12,882 nt of DNA from JBOHPP01 sp050731755 (GTDB lineage Bacteria; Methylomirabilota; Methylomirabilia; Rokubacteriales; CSP1-6): the NCBI GenBank assembly GCA_050731755.1, contig JBOHPP010000174.1, forward strand, positions 1 through 12,882. Reading direction: 5' to 3'. Numbering within the stretch: position 1 is the stretch's first letter; every line of letters begins with the position of its first letter. This document shows positions 1 to 6,575 of this stretch, one piece after another. Position numbers and translations under genes: made by a program. The notes beneath the pieces were generated by a model. The model had not been told where the DNA came from. It searched no databases and was given only the letters and a program-made list of their open reading frames with translations.

Positions 1-1
1 A

Positions 2-2740
2 ACCCCACCGCGGGCGCTCCCCTGCGTCGGTGCCTGGCTGCGGATCCGCGCGTCGGAGTCCCTCGAGTGTGGTCGGGCGCGTCTGGTCAGGGGCGAATAC
101 GAAGAGGCGGCCCGCGCGCTCGAGCACGCGGTGCAGGGGGCGACCGATCGCGATCTGCTCGCCGAGGCCCGCTACTGGCACGGCGAGGTCCTCTACCTGC
201 GCGGCGAGTACCCGCGCGCCGACTGGGCCTTCCGCCAGGTGGCGCAGGACGCTCCGCGTGGTGAGTTCGGTCCCTGGGCGCTCCACGGCAGTGGCTGGAC
301 CGCGTTGCGGCTGGGCGACGCCGTGCGCGCCGAGGAATCGTTCCGCCGGTTGCTCAGCGCTCCGCATCCCGTGCCGCTCGACGTCTGGGGCCGGCACGGG
401 CTCGGGCTCGCCCTCTACTCGCTCAGCCGCTGGGCCGACGCTGAGAAGATCTGGGCGGACCTTGCGCCACGACGCCTGCCCGTCGCCCTGACGCGCGACC
501 TTGCCTTTTGGCACGGCGATACGCTCGGCCGAATGGGCCAGGCCGAGCGCGCCGTCGAGAAGCTGAGCGGCTTCACCCAGCGCGGCGCACACGCGCTGCT
601 GCCCCTGGCCTGGGTGCGGCTTGGCTGGTGGCAGTTCGCCGCCGGGCGTCCCGCCGAGGCGGCCGCGGCGTTTCGAGCCTTCCTGGGCGGCCCGGCGCCG
701 ACGGTGGGTGACGCCGCCCTCGAGCGCGAATGGGCGCAAGCCGGCCTGGCGCTCGCCCTCATCGCCACCGGCGATGCCGCCGGGGCTCGGACGGCGCTGG
801 CGGCGCTCGACGCGCGGCGTTCCGTGCTGACGGTGCCGATCCGCATTCGCCTCGCCGCCCGTGCTGTCGACAACGGCCAGGCCGGTGAGGCGCTCGGTGC
901 CGTGCAGGAGCTGCTGAGTGGGAGCCTCACGGGTCCGGTGCGGGCCTGGGTGCTGGTGATCAAGGGTGAAGCGCACCGTATCGAAGGCAACCGCGACGAG
1001 GCGCGCACCCAGTTCGACCTGGCCCGCGGGCTTCAGCCGGGCAGCGAGACGGGACGCTACGCCACCTTCCGAATGGCCCAGATGAACTTCGAGCTGCGCG
1101 AGTTCGGACAGGCCGTGCTCGATCTGGCCCCGTTGCTCGGCGTCTCGGCCGGTCCCGACTTGCGCGCGGCGGCGCTGCTCCTGGAAGGCGAGGCGGCCTA
1201 CCAGGAGGGCGACTACGCCAGGGCCGCCAACGCGTATCGCCGAGCCCTCGTCGAATTCCCCGGCCACTCCCAGACAACAGTGACGCGTCTGGCCTTGGCC
1301 TGGACGGCGCTCCGCCAAGGGCAGCGCGACGCCGCACTCCGACAGTTCATGGACTTCGCCCGCGATCACCCCGGCGATCCGCGCGCAGTCGACGCCCTCC
1401 TGCTCGCGTCCGAGCTGGCGCTGGACGCCGGCCAGCTTGATCGCGCCCGCGAGCTGCTCGAGCGCATCGTCACCGCCCACGCCACCAACCCGCGGGCCGA
1501 GTTGGCGCGACTCAACCGCGCCCTGCTCCGCGTGCGGGCCGGGGAGCTGGGCGTCGCCGAGCGGGAGCTCACCGACTGGATCGCCCGCGCGCCCTCGCCG
1601 GCGCTGCTCGGTCGGGCCTGGGCCGCCCTGGGTGCGGCGCGGCTGGCGTCGGGGCGCGCCGCGGAAGCGGCGCAGGCCTATCAGCGCGCGCGGGACGAAG
1701 GGCTCACCGAGATCGGCAGGCTCGGGCTGGGAATGGCCGCGCTGCTGCAGGAGCGCTGGGACGACGCCGCCCGCGACCTCACGGAGGCGCGCGATACGGG
1801 CACGCCGGCCATCACCGCCGCGGCCGAATACGGGCTAGCCGTGGTCGCCTACCACCGCGGCCGGCGCGCAGAGTTCAAGCCGACCGCGCTGGCTGCGCTC
1901 CAGGCGGCGCCCCGCGGGCCGAGGGCGGCGCGCCTGCTCTACGTGCTGGTCGGCCTCGCCGTCGAGGAGCGTGATTGGCCGGCCGCGCTCTCCCATGCGC
2001 GGCGTCTGCTGACGGAGTACCCCCAGGACGAAGCCGCCGACGATGCGCTGGAACGTGTCGGCGCCGCCGCGGCGGCCGCGGCCTGGCCGCCGGCGTGGGA
2101 AGCGTACGCGCTGCTGCGCCAGCACTACGCCAAGAGCCCGTTCATTGAATCGTCCCGCTTCGCCTTCGCCCGAGCCCTGCAGGAGACGGGCCGCAGTGCG
2201 GAGGCGCGCCGCGCCTACGAGGAGTTCGTGGCCTCGTCGCCCAACGATCCCCAGGCTCTCGAGGCGTGGCTGGCGTTGGCACGGGCACGGGAGGCCGCCG
2301 GCGATCGCAAAGGCGCCGTGGACGCTTTCGCGCGGGCCGCCCAGACCGGGGCCAATCCCACGACCCACCGCGAGAGCTTCGTCACCTACGCCCGCGCCCT
2401 CAGCGCCGAGCGTCGGTGGAACGAGGCGCGGTTGGTATGGGAGCGGCTGCTGGCCGTCTCCGATGCGGCCGCGGCCGTCGACATGGCCACGTCGGTCGGC
2501 GATGCGTGGGCGGGCCAGGGCGAGCACCTCGCGGCGGCCGAGTACTACATGACTGCGGCGTACCTGGCGCCGGACTCGCCCGCGGGCCGCCAGGCCCTGC
2601 TGGCGGCCGGACGGAGCTTCGCCGCCGCCCGCGACGCCGAGGCCGCAGCGATCGTCTACCGCAAGCTGATCATCCAGAAGGACGTGCCCGCCGACCTGGC
2701 CGAACAGGCCCGCCGCGCGCTCGCCGAACTTCGCCGCTGA
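2..2740 (+). CDS. TPR-repeat protein, 5' truncated
   Basis: The frame is open from base 2 to the TGA at 2738-2740 (912 codons), so the true start is outside the window. The first internal start is a GTG at 131, but TPR-like sequence already runs upstream of it (GRARLVRGEYEEAARALEHA, about nt 71-130), so that GTG is not the start. The protein is almost wholly alpha-helical, with degenerate 34-residue TPR units throughout, for example EGDYARAANAYRRALVEFPG near nt 1207-1266 and GRSAEARRAYEEFVASSPND near nt 2189-2248. TPR arrays are protein-interaction scaffolds. Large Ala/Arg-rich versions often sit in the periplasm, but any signal peptide is missing here. It lies 23 bases before the oxidoreductase gene on the same strand, which suggests co-transcription. 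The first ~45 bases fit the repeat pattern less well than the rest, and a frame error at the window edge is possible. TPR identity is firm; the specific role is unknown. Confidence 0.85.
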   Translation, partial: TPPRALPCVGAWLRIRASESLECGRARLVRGEYEEAARALEHAVQGATDRDLLAEARYWHGEVLYLRGEYPRADWAFRQVAQDAPRGEFGPWALHGSGWTALRLGDAVRAEESFRRLLSAPHPVPLDVWGRHGLGLALYSLSRWADAEKIWADLAPRRLPVALTRDLAFWHGDTLGRMGQAERAVEKLSGFTQRGAHALLPLAWVRLGWWQFAAGRPAEAAAAFRAFLGGPAPTVGDAALEREWAQAGLALALIATGDAAGARTALAALDARRSVLTVPIRIRLAARAVDNGQAGEALGAVQELLSGSLTGPVRAWVLVIKGEAHRIEGNRDEARTQFDLARGLQPGSETGRYATFRMAQMNFELREFGQAVLDLAPLLGVSAGPDLRAAALLLEGEAAYQEGDYARAANAYRRALVEFPGHSQTTVTRLALAWTALRQGQRDAALRQFMDFARDHPGDPRAVDALLLASELALDAGQLDRARELLERIVTAHATNPRAELARLNRALLRVRAGELGVAERELTDWIARAPSPALLGRAWAALGAARLASGRAAEAAQAYQRARDEGLTEIGRLGLGMAALLQERWDDAARDLTEARDTGTPAITAAAEYGLAVVAYHRGRRAEFKPTALAALQAAPRGPRAARLLYVLVGLAVEERDWPAALSHARRLLTEYPQDEAADDALERVGAAAAAAAWPPAWEAYALLRQHYAKSPFIESSRFAFARALQETGRSAEARRAYEEFVASSPNDPQALEAWLALARAREAAGDRKGAVDAFARAAQTGANPTTHRESFVTYARALSAERRWNEARLVWERLLAVSDAAAAVDMATSVGDAWAGQGEHLAAAEYYMTAAYLAPDSPAGRQALLAAGRSFAAARDAEAAAIVYRKLIIQKDVPADLAEQARRALAELRR

Positions 2741-2744
2741 GCTG

Positions 2745-2760
2745 ACCCCCGGGCGGGGGT
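2745..2760 (+). promoter_or_regulatory. G-rich ribosome binding site inside a small hairpin
   Basis: ACCCCC and GGGGGT pair perfectly around a GGGC loop, and the 3' arm is the only purine-rich Shine-Dalgarno-like stretch before the ATG at 2764. Folding could hide the binding site unless ribosomes finishing the TPR gene (stop at 2738-2740) open it, which would couple translation of the two genes. The pairing is visible; the coupling is inference. Confidence 0.4.
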
Positions 2761-2763
2761 AAG

Positions 2764-4593
2764 ATGACGTTCCCTATGCACGGCTACGGCGGGCGCATCC
2801 TGTTCGTGGATCTCAACCGCGCCGTCGTCCGCGTCGACCCGCTCGACGAGCACACCGCGCGCCGGTTCCTGGGTGGTAACGGCCTGGCCGCGCGCCTGCT
2901 GTGGGAGCACGTGCCGGCCGGGATCGACGCCTTCGATCCCGACAACGCCGTCGTCTTCAGCGTCGGGCCGATCACCGACACGACCGTGCCCGGCAACAGC
3001 CGCGCCTGCGTGGCCGCCAAGTCGCCGCTGACCGGGCTCTTCTTCGATTCCACCTTCGGCGGGCGCTTTCCGGCCACGCTCAAGCGCACGGGGTTCGACG
3101 CGGTGGTCATCACCGGTCGCGCGGCCGCGCCCGCCTACCTGCTGGTCACCGAAGCCGGCGCCGAGCTGAAGGCCGCTGGCCACCTCTGGGGCCGCACCAC
3201 CCGCGACACGGTGGCAGCGCTCGTGGAGGCCGAAGGCGCCGACGCCGACGCGATCGCCATCGGGCCGGCCGGCGAGCGACGGGTACGGTTCGCGGCGATG
3301 GCCCACTACTGGAAGAACCGCGAAGGCGTTTCCGGGCGCGGCGGGCTCGGCGCCGTCCTCGGCGCCAAGAACCTCAAGGCCGTGGTGGTCCGCGGCGCCC
3401 GCAAGACGGCGGTCGCCGACCCGGCGGCCCTCAAGGCGCTGCTCGAACAGAGTCGCGAGCCGCTCAAGTCGGGCACCCAGGCGCTCTCCACCTTCGGCAC
3501 GTCCTTCCTGGTGGGTCCGATCAACGCTCTCGGCGGGCTCGGTGCCTACAACGTGAAGACCGAAGTTTTCGCCGAGGCGCGCGCCGTCGGCGGCGAGGAG
3601 ATGAAGGCGCATTACCACGACCGCGACACGACGTGCCTCAAGTGCCCGGTGGCCTGCGGCAAGCAATACGCCATCGCCGAGGGCGAGTTCGCCGGCACGC
3701 GCGCCAAGATGCCGGAGTACGAGACGATCTTCGCCTTCGGCCCCATGCTCGGCAACGCCAACGCGGAATCGCTCATACTGGCCAACGACCTCTGCGACCT
3801 GCTCGGCATGGACACCATCAGCCTCGGTGTGACCCTGGCCTTCGTCGCCGAGGCGCTGGAGCGGGGCTGGCTGAAGCCTGCCGACCTCGGCGTGCCGTTC
3901 GGCTGGGGCGACTGGCGCGGCATGCTGCGGCTCGTCGAGATGACGGCGCGGCGCGAAGGGTTCGGCGACCGTCTGGCCGAAGGTGCCTGGCGCCTGGCCG
4001 AGTCGCTTCATCCCGAGGCCACCCGGCTCGTGTACGCCGTCAAGCGCCTGGAGCTGCCGGCCCACTCGGCCCGCGCGCTCAAGGGACTCTCCATCGGCTA
4101 CGCCACCGCCACGCGGGGCGGCAGCCACCACGATACGCGCCCCACGCCCCAGTACGCTCCCGGCTTCGATCGCCGTTCCACCGCCGACAAACCGGCCTTC
4201 GCCATCCGCAGCCAGCACTTCACCGCCGTCGGTGATTCCCTCGTGCTCTGCCGCTTCACGTCCGAGCGGGGCTTTGGCCTGTTCCTCGGCGAGCCGTACG
4301 CGGCCATGGTCCGCGCAGTGACGGGCTGGGACGTCGCCGTGGAGGAGCTCGAACGGATCGGCGAGCGTATCGTCAACCTCGAGCGGCTCTTCAACGTGCG
4401 CGAGGGTGTCGGCCGCGGCGCCGACGTGCTGCCGTGGCGGGTGATGCACGAGCCGATCCCCGAGGGGCCCTCGGCAGGAATGTACTGCCCGCCGGCCGAA
4501 CTTGACATCATGCTCGACGAATACTATCGGCTGCGCGGCTGGGACGCGGACGGCGTGCCGACCACCGCGCGTCTCGCCGCGCTCGAGTTGTAG
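2764..4593 (+). CDS. aldehyde:ferredoxin oxidoreductase (tungsten enzyme, AOR family)
   Basis: The 609-residue product has the usual AOR family length. Enzymes of this family use a tungsto-bispterin cofactor and a [4Fe-4S] cluster to oxidise aldehydes to carboxylic acids, usually passing electrons to ferredoxin; they are cytoplasmic. The N-terminal domain opens with GGRILFVDLN (9-18) and contains GRGGLGAVLGAKNLKA (191-206), the family signature. Cluster ligands fit C291-x2-C294-x3-C298 plus C496. The two pterin-contact motifs are DLLGMD (345-350) and DSLVLC (491-496); the second has Val where Gly is typical of DxxGLC. The start at ATG 2764 follows a G-rich site and gives the expected N-terminus. 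No ferredoxin or second oxidoreductase subunit lies next to it, so substrate and partner cannot be assigned. The family call is secure; relatives with other substrates (glyceraldehyde-3-phosphate, formaldehyde) cannot be excluded. Confidence 0.93.
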   Translation: MTFPMHGYGGRILFVDLNRAVVRVDPLDEHTARRFLGGNGLAARLLWEHVPAGIDAFDPDNAVVFSVGPITDTTVPGNSRACVAAKSPLTGLFFDSTFGGRFPATLKRTGFDAVVITGRAAAPAYLLVTEAGAELKAAGHLWGRTTRDTVAALVEAEGADADAIAIGPAGERRVRFAAMAHYWKNREGVSGRGGLGAVLGAKNLKAVVVRGARKTAVADPAALKALLEQSREPLKSGTQALSTFGTSFLVGPINALGGLGAYNVKTEVFAEARAVGGEEMKAHYHDRDTTCLKCPVACGKQYAIAEGEFAGTRAKMPEYETIFAFGPMLGNANAESLILANDLCDLLGMDTISLGVTLAFVAEALERGWLKPADLGVPFGWGDWRGMLRLVEMTARREGFGDRLAEGAWRLAESLHPEATRLVYAVKRLELPAHSARALKGLSIGYATATRGGSHHDTRPTPQYAPGFDRRSTADKPAFAIRSQHFTAVGDSLVLCRFTSERGFGLFLGEPYAAMVRAVTGWDVAVEELERIGERIVNLERLFNVREGVGRGADVLPWRVMHEPIPEGPSAGMYCPPAELDIMLDEYYRLRGWDADGVPTTARLAALEL

Positions 4594-4678
4594 CCCGACC
4601 GCTCCCCCACCGCACCGATCGCGGGCCGGCTCTTTCTTCCGCTGGTAAGCTGAAGCCGACAGGAGCAGAGGGGGATCT

Positions 4679-5548
4679 ATGCACGCGTTTACCCACGCCG
4701 CCGCCACTTGGGCGCTGCCCGGCATCATCGCGGCCAGCGCGCTCGGGGCCCTCTTGATGTGCCTGCTGGTCCTCAGGTATGGCTTTCCACCCGCAGAAGG
4801 CGCTCCCGGCGCGAATGGGCGATTCCTCGCCAGCCGGCTCGGCCACGCCGTGGCCGGCACCTGCTTCGCTGTCAGTGCCATGCTCGCGGTCGTGGCGCTG
4901 AGCCAGCCGCCCCGCGCCGCGGCGCCGGCGCCTGCGCCGGTGGTGGCCGACACCAGTGCGCTGCAGGCCGAGGTCGAAGGGCTCCGGCGGCAACTGGCGA
5001 CGCTCGAGGGGCGCCTGGGCCAGAGCGAGACCCGTCTCGGTGCCGCCGAGTCTCGGCTGACCACCGGCGAGGGACGGGGCGATGCTTCGGCCTCACGCGT
5101 CGACCGGCTGGAGACGAGGTTGCGCGCGTCTGAAGTCTCGCTGCGTCAGGTCAACGCCGACGCCGACCGGGCACTGGCGGTGCCCAAGCAGCTCAGTGCG
5201 CGCCCCGTGACGCCGCCTGCGCCGGTTCGCCGGCCGGCTCCTGCGCTCACGCCGCCGCCGGCGACGACTCCCTCCGCGGCGGTGGCCTCACCGCCGCCCG
5301 CGTCGCCACCGATGGATGCCGCCTTACGTCCCTCGCCCCAGGCGGCGCGCCCGCCCGTGCCACCGCGCGAGGCGCTGTCCCAGGACGCCTCGACCAGCCC
5401 CGGGCGTGCGGAGCCCGCCGACCGGCCCCGCCCGCTGGTGGACAAGCTGCGCGACGACTGGCAGGAGATCAAGCGCGACAGCAAAACGGCGGGCGACGAG
5501 CTCGGCAAGGCCTTCCGCCGGTTCCGCGACATGCTTAAGCCGGACTGA
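4679..5548 (+). CDS. two-helix membrane protein with coiled coil and proline-rich tail
   Basis: Not a family I recognise. The 289-residue product has two hydrophobic helices (about 11-33 and 54-75), an Ala/Pro linker, a heptad-like charged segment likely to be a coiled coil (about 93-165), a long Pro/Ala/Ser region (about 176-230) and a charged amphipathic C-terminal helix (about 253-286, starting LVDKLRDDWQEIKRD). This points to a membrane-anchored protein with an extended arm that could span or tether layers of the envelope. The ATG at 4679 is chosen because GAGGGGG (4668-4674) lies just upstream. The neighbouring exported secretin-like protein downstream suggests an envelope setting. The long Pro/Ala stretch is low-complexity and will give spurious database matches. 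The reading frame is convincing; the function is unknown. Confidence 0.75.
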   Translation: MHAFTHAAATWALPGIIAASALGALLMCLLVLRYGFPPAEGAPGANGRFLASRLGHAVAGTCFAVSAMLAVVALSQPPRAAAPAPAPVVADTSALQAEVEGLRRQLATLEGRLGQSETRLGAAESRLTTGEGRGDASASRVDRLETRLRASEVSLRQVNADADRALAVPKQLSARPVTPPAPVRRPAPALTPPPATTPSAAVASPPPASPPMDAALRPSPQAARPPVPPREALSQDASTSPGRAEPADRPRPLVDKLRDDWQEIKRDSKTAGDELGKAFRRFRDMLKPD

Positions 5549-5568
5549 CGCGGCTCGCCGGGCCGCGT
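5548..5568 (+). terminator. possible terminator hairpin after the membrane protein gene
   Basis: A perfect 7-bp stem, ACGCGGC with GCCGCGT, surrounds a 7-base loop and begins on the last base of the TGA stop codon. It is followed by a pyrimidine-rich but not T-only run (CCCCTCCTCTTCT, 5571-5583). That is weaker than a textbook intrinsic terminator but typical of GC-rich genomes. It would separate the membrane protein gene from the next gene. Confidence 0.4.
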
Positions 5569-5601
5569 GTCCCCTCCTCTTCTGGGCTGGCTCTCAGACC
5601 T

Positions 5602-5630
5602 TTGAGTCGGATGCACCGAGCGGTTAGCCT
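5602..5630 (+). promoter_or_regulatory. possible sigma70-type promoter for the secretin-like gene
   Basis: TTGAGT (5602-5607) and TAGCCT (5625-5630) are separated by 17 bases and lie just after the hairpin at 5548-5568. Both hexamers are imperfect. A start of transcription 6-8 bases after the second hexamer would fall almost on the ATG at 5640, so the message would be nearly leaderless. The assignment is weak. Confidence 0.3.
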
Positions 5631-5639
5631 GGAAGAGAG

Positions 5640-6290
5640 ATGAGGCGAGGTCTGGCTGTGCTCGCGCTCCTGCTGCTCGGGCCCACCGGGCCGTCGCCAC
5701 TTCACGCCCGGAGCGTCAAGCAGGTCAAGGTCGTCTTGGAGGTGCGCCAGGCCGGCGCCGAGAGCCGCGACGCGGTGCAGGGGAGCGGCCGCGTGATCAT
5801 CACCGAGCGCAGGGGCGCCCGGGCATCCGGTGGCGTCGCGGTCGATAGCACCGAGCGGAAGGTCACGAGGTCGACCGGCGTCTTCACGATCGTCCAGGAC
5901 GGCGGCGAATCCACGCTCCTGGTCGCGAGCCAGGTCCCCTATCCCCAGGTCGCCTACTACCGCGACTACCTGGCCCGCACCGGCTACCTTACCGCCGGCG
6001 TGGCCTTCAAGGACGTCGGCACCTCGCTCAAGGTCCGGGCAACCGTGTTGCCCGAGAACCGGGTGAAGGTGCGTGTGACGCCGATGATCAGCTGGTTCAG
6101 CGAGAACCGGTCGGCGGCCATCGAGGTCAGCGAGGCCTCGACCGAGCTCGTCGTGCCGAACGGCCGTCCCGTCGTCGTCGGCGGTGCGACGGCGCAGCTC
6201 GACGAGCTGACGCGTCAGATCCTGGGCGTCGCCGCGAGCCGGAGCACGAGCGAGAGCCTCGTGACCCTCACGGCGACCGTCTTCGAATAA
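5640..6290 (+). CDS. exported protein with secretin-like C-terminal beta domain
   Basis: The 216-residue product has a short signal peptide (MRRGLAVLALLLLGPTGPSP, about 1-23, with probable cleavage after LHA). A beta-rich region follows. Residues 120-182 read like the end of the secretin domain (Pfam Secretin, as in GspD/PilQ): GVAFKDVGTSLKVRATVLPE, then RVKVRVTPMISWFS, and TELVVPNGRPVVVGG, matching the family pattern of a V-G-x-x-L-x-V segment, an internal strand pair and a final G-x-x-V-V-x-G-G turn. Secretins are usually over 400 residues and carry N-domains before this part; here there are only about 95 residues between the signal peptide and the match. It could be a stand-alone minimal secretin or a periplasmic/outer-membrane protein that reuses the fold. 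GGAAGAGAG precedes the ATG. No other type II secretion or pilus gene is visible here. Confidence 0.65.
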   Translation: MRRGLAVLALLLLGPTGPSPLHARSVKQVKVVLEVRQAGAESRDAVQGSGRVIITERRGARASGGVAVDSTERKVTRSTGVFTIVQDGGESTLLVASQVPYPQVAYYRDYLARTGYLTAGVAFKDVGTSLKVRATVLPENRVKVRVTPMISWFSENRSAAIEVSEASTELVVPNGRPVVVGGATAQLDELTRQILGVAASRSTSESLVTLTATVFE

Positions 6291-6301
6291 CCGGCCGGGG
6301 T

Positions 6302-6330
6302 TTGACAGTCGTCGCGTAACCCCGTAGTTT
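6302..6330 (+). promoter_or_regulatory. promoter of tRNA-Val
   Basis: A perfect -35 hexamer, TTGACA (6302-6307), is followed after exactly 17 bases by TAGTTT (6325-6330). Transcription would start near 6337, a few bases before the mature 5' end at 6340. The tRNA remnant on the right has no such promoter in front of it. Confidence 0.75.
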
Positions 6331-6339
6331 TCAAGGCAC

Positions 6340-6415
6340 GGGCGGATAGCTCAGTTGGGAGAGCGCAGCCCTTACAAGGCTGAGGTCGCAGGATCGAAAC
6401 CTGCTCCGCCCACCA
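6340..6415 (+). tRNA. tRNA-Val (anticodon TAC), attachment site of the element
   Basis: The 76 bases fold as a standard cloverleaf. The acceptor stem is GGGCGGA/TCCGCCC, the D arm GCTC-AGTTGGGA-GAGC, the anticodon arm CAGCC-CTTACAA-GGCTG with anticodon TAC at 6373-6375, the variable loop AGGTC, and the T arm GCAGG-ATCGAAA-CCTGC. CCA is encoded (6413-6415). It decodes GTA and probably other GTN valine codons. The T-loop is odd: it starts ATC instead of TTC and has A at position 60. The last 48 bases recur at 11826-11873, where the T-loop is the ordinary TTCGAGC. This implies that the 3' part here was brought in by the inserted element and the original end was pushed to the far side. Confidence 0.95.
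6368..6415 (+). repeat. left attachment repeat (tRNA 3' half)
   Basis: This covers the anticodon stem to CCA of tRNA-Val. The first 25 bases (6368-6392) are identical to 11826-11850 and the last 16 (6400-6415) to 11858-11873; bases 6393, 6398 and 6399 in the T-loop differ. Similarity stops abruptly on both sides (6367 and 6416). Strand exchange most likely took place in the 25-base identical block, which includes the anticodon loop, a usual crossover place for tyrosine recombinases. Confidence 0.88.
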
Positions 6416-6480
6416 TCATTCTTTCGGGGATTTCGCGCACTTCTCGCTCACTTCGACGGCTTGCTTCGTGGTCCGCAAAA

Positions 6481-6502
6481 ACCCACAAACCACCCGCAAA
6501 CG
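6481..6502 (+). repeat. tandem 11-base repeat, possible arm-type site
   Basis: ACCCACAAACC is followed directly by ACCCGCAAACG (9 of 11 bases alike). It lies 65 bases inside the left attachment repeat, in a non-coding stretch. Short direct repeats next to a core site are typical of arm-type sites bound by the N-terminal domain of tyrosine recombinases. Binding is inferred. Confidence 0.45.
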
Positions 6503-6512
6503 GACACCGAAA

Positions 6513-6538
6513 TGGCAGCGGAATGGCAGCAGCGTGGG
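6513..6538 (+). repeat. TGGCAGC direct repeats, left end
   Basis: TGGCAGC occurs at 6513-6519 and 6524-6530, in TGGCAGCGGAATGGCAGCAG followed by CGTGGG. A near copy lies just inside the right end at 11768-11795. The presence of the same motif pair at both ends and in no gene suggests recombinase or excisionase arm sites. Confidence 0.5.
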
Positions 6539-6575
6539 AAGCCGTCCATGGCCCGCGACAGGCACGTTAGTTTAG

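Noticed and set aside
1835..2527. 230-codon - strand frame in the TPR gene
   Set aside because: It is opposite a clear TPR reading frame and has no recognisable domain or ribosome site.
2901..4235. 444-codon + strand frame inside the AOR gene
   Set aside because: It is an Arg/Ala-rich out-of-frame translation lying wholly within the well-supported AOR frame.
2656..5064. Very long open frame on the - strand opposite the AOR gene
   Set aside because: It is a mirror frame produced by high GC third positions; its translation is His/Arg/Gly-rich with no family motif, while the + strand has complete AOR signatures.
6355..6570. Short open frame starting inside the tRNA
   Set aside because: It overlaps the tRNA-Val gene and the att-arm repeats; composition is not protein-like.
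6416..6575. Possible CRISPR or small RNA in the gap after the tRNA
   Set aside because: Only two short repeat types with irregular spacing are present; there are no regular repeat-spacer units and no clear RNA fold with promoter and terminator.
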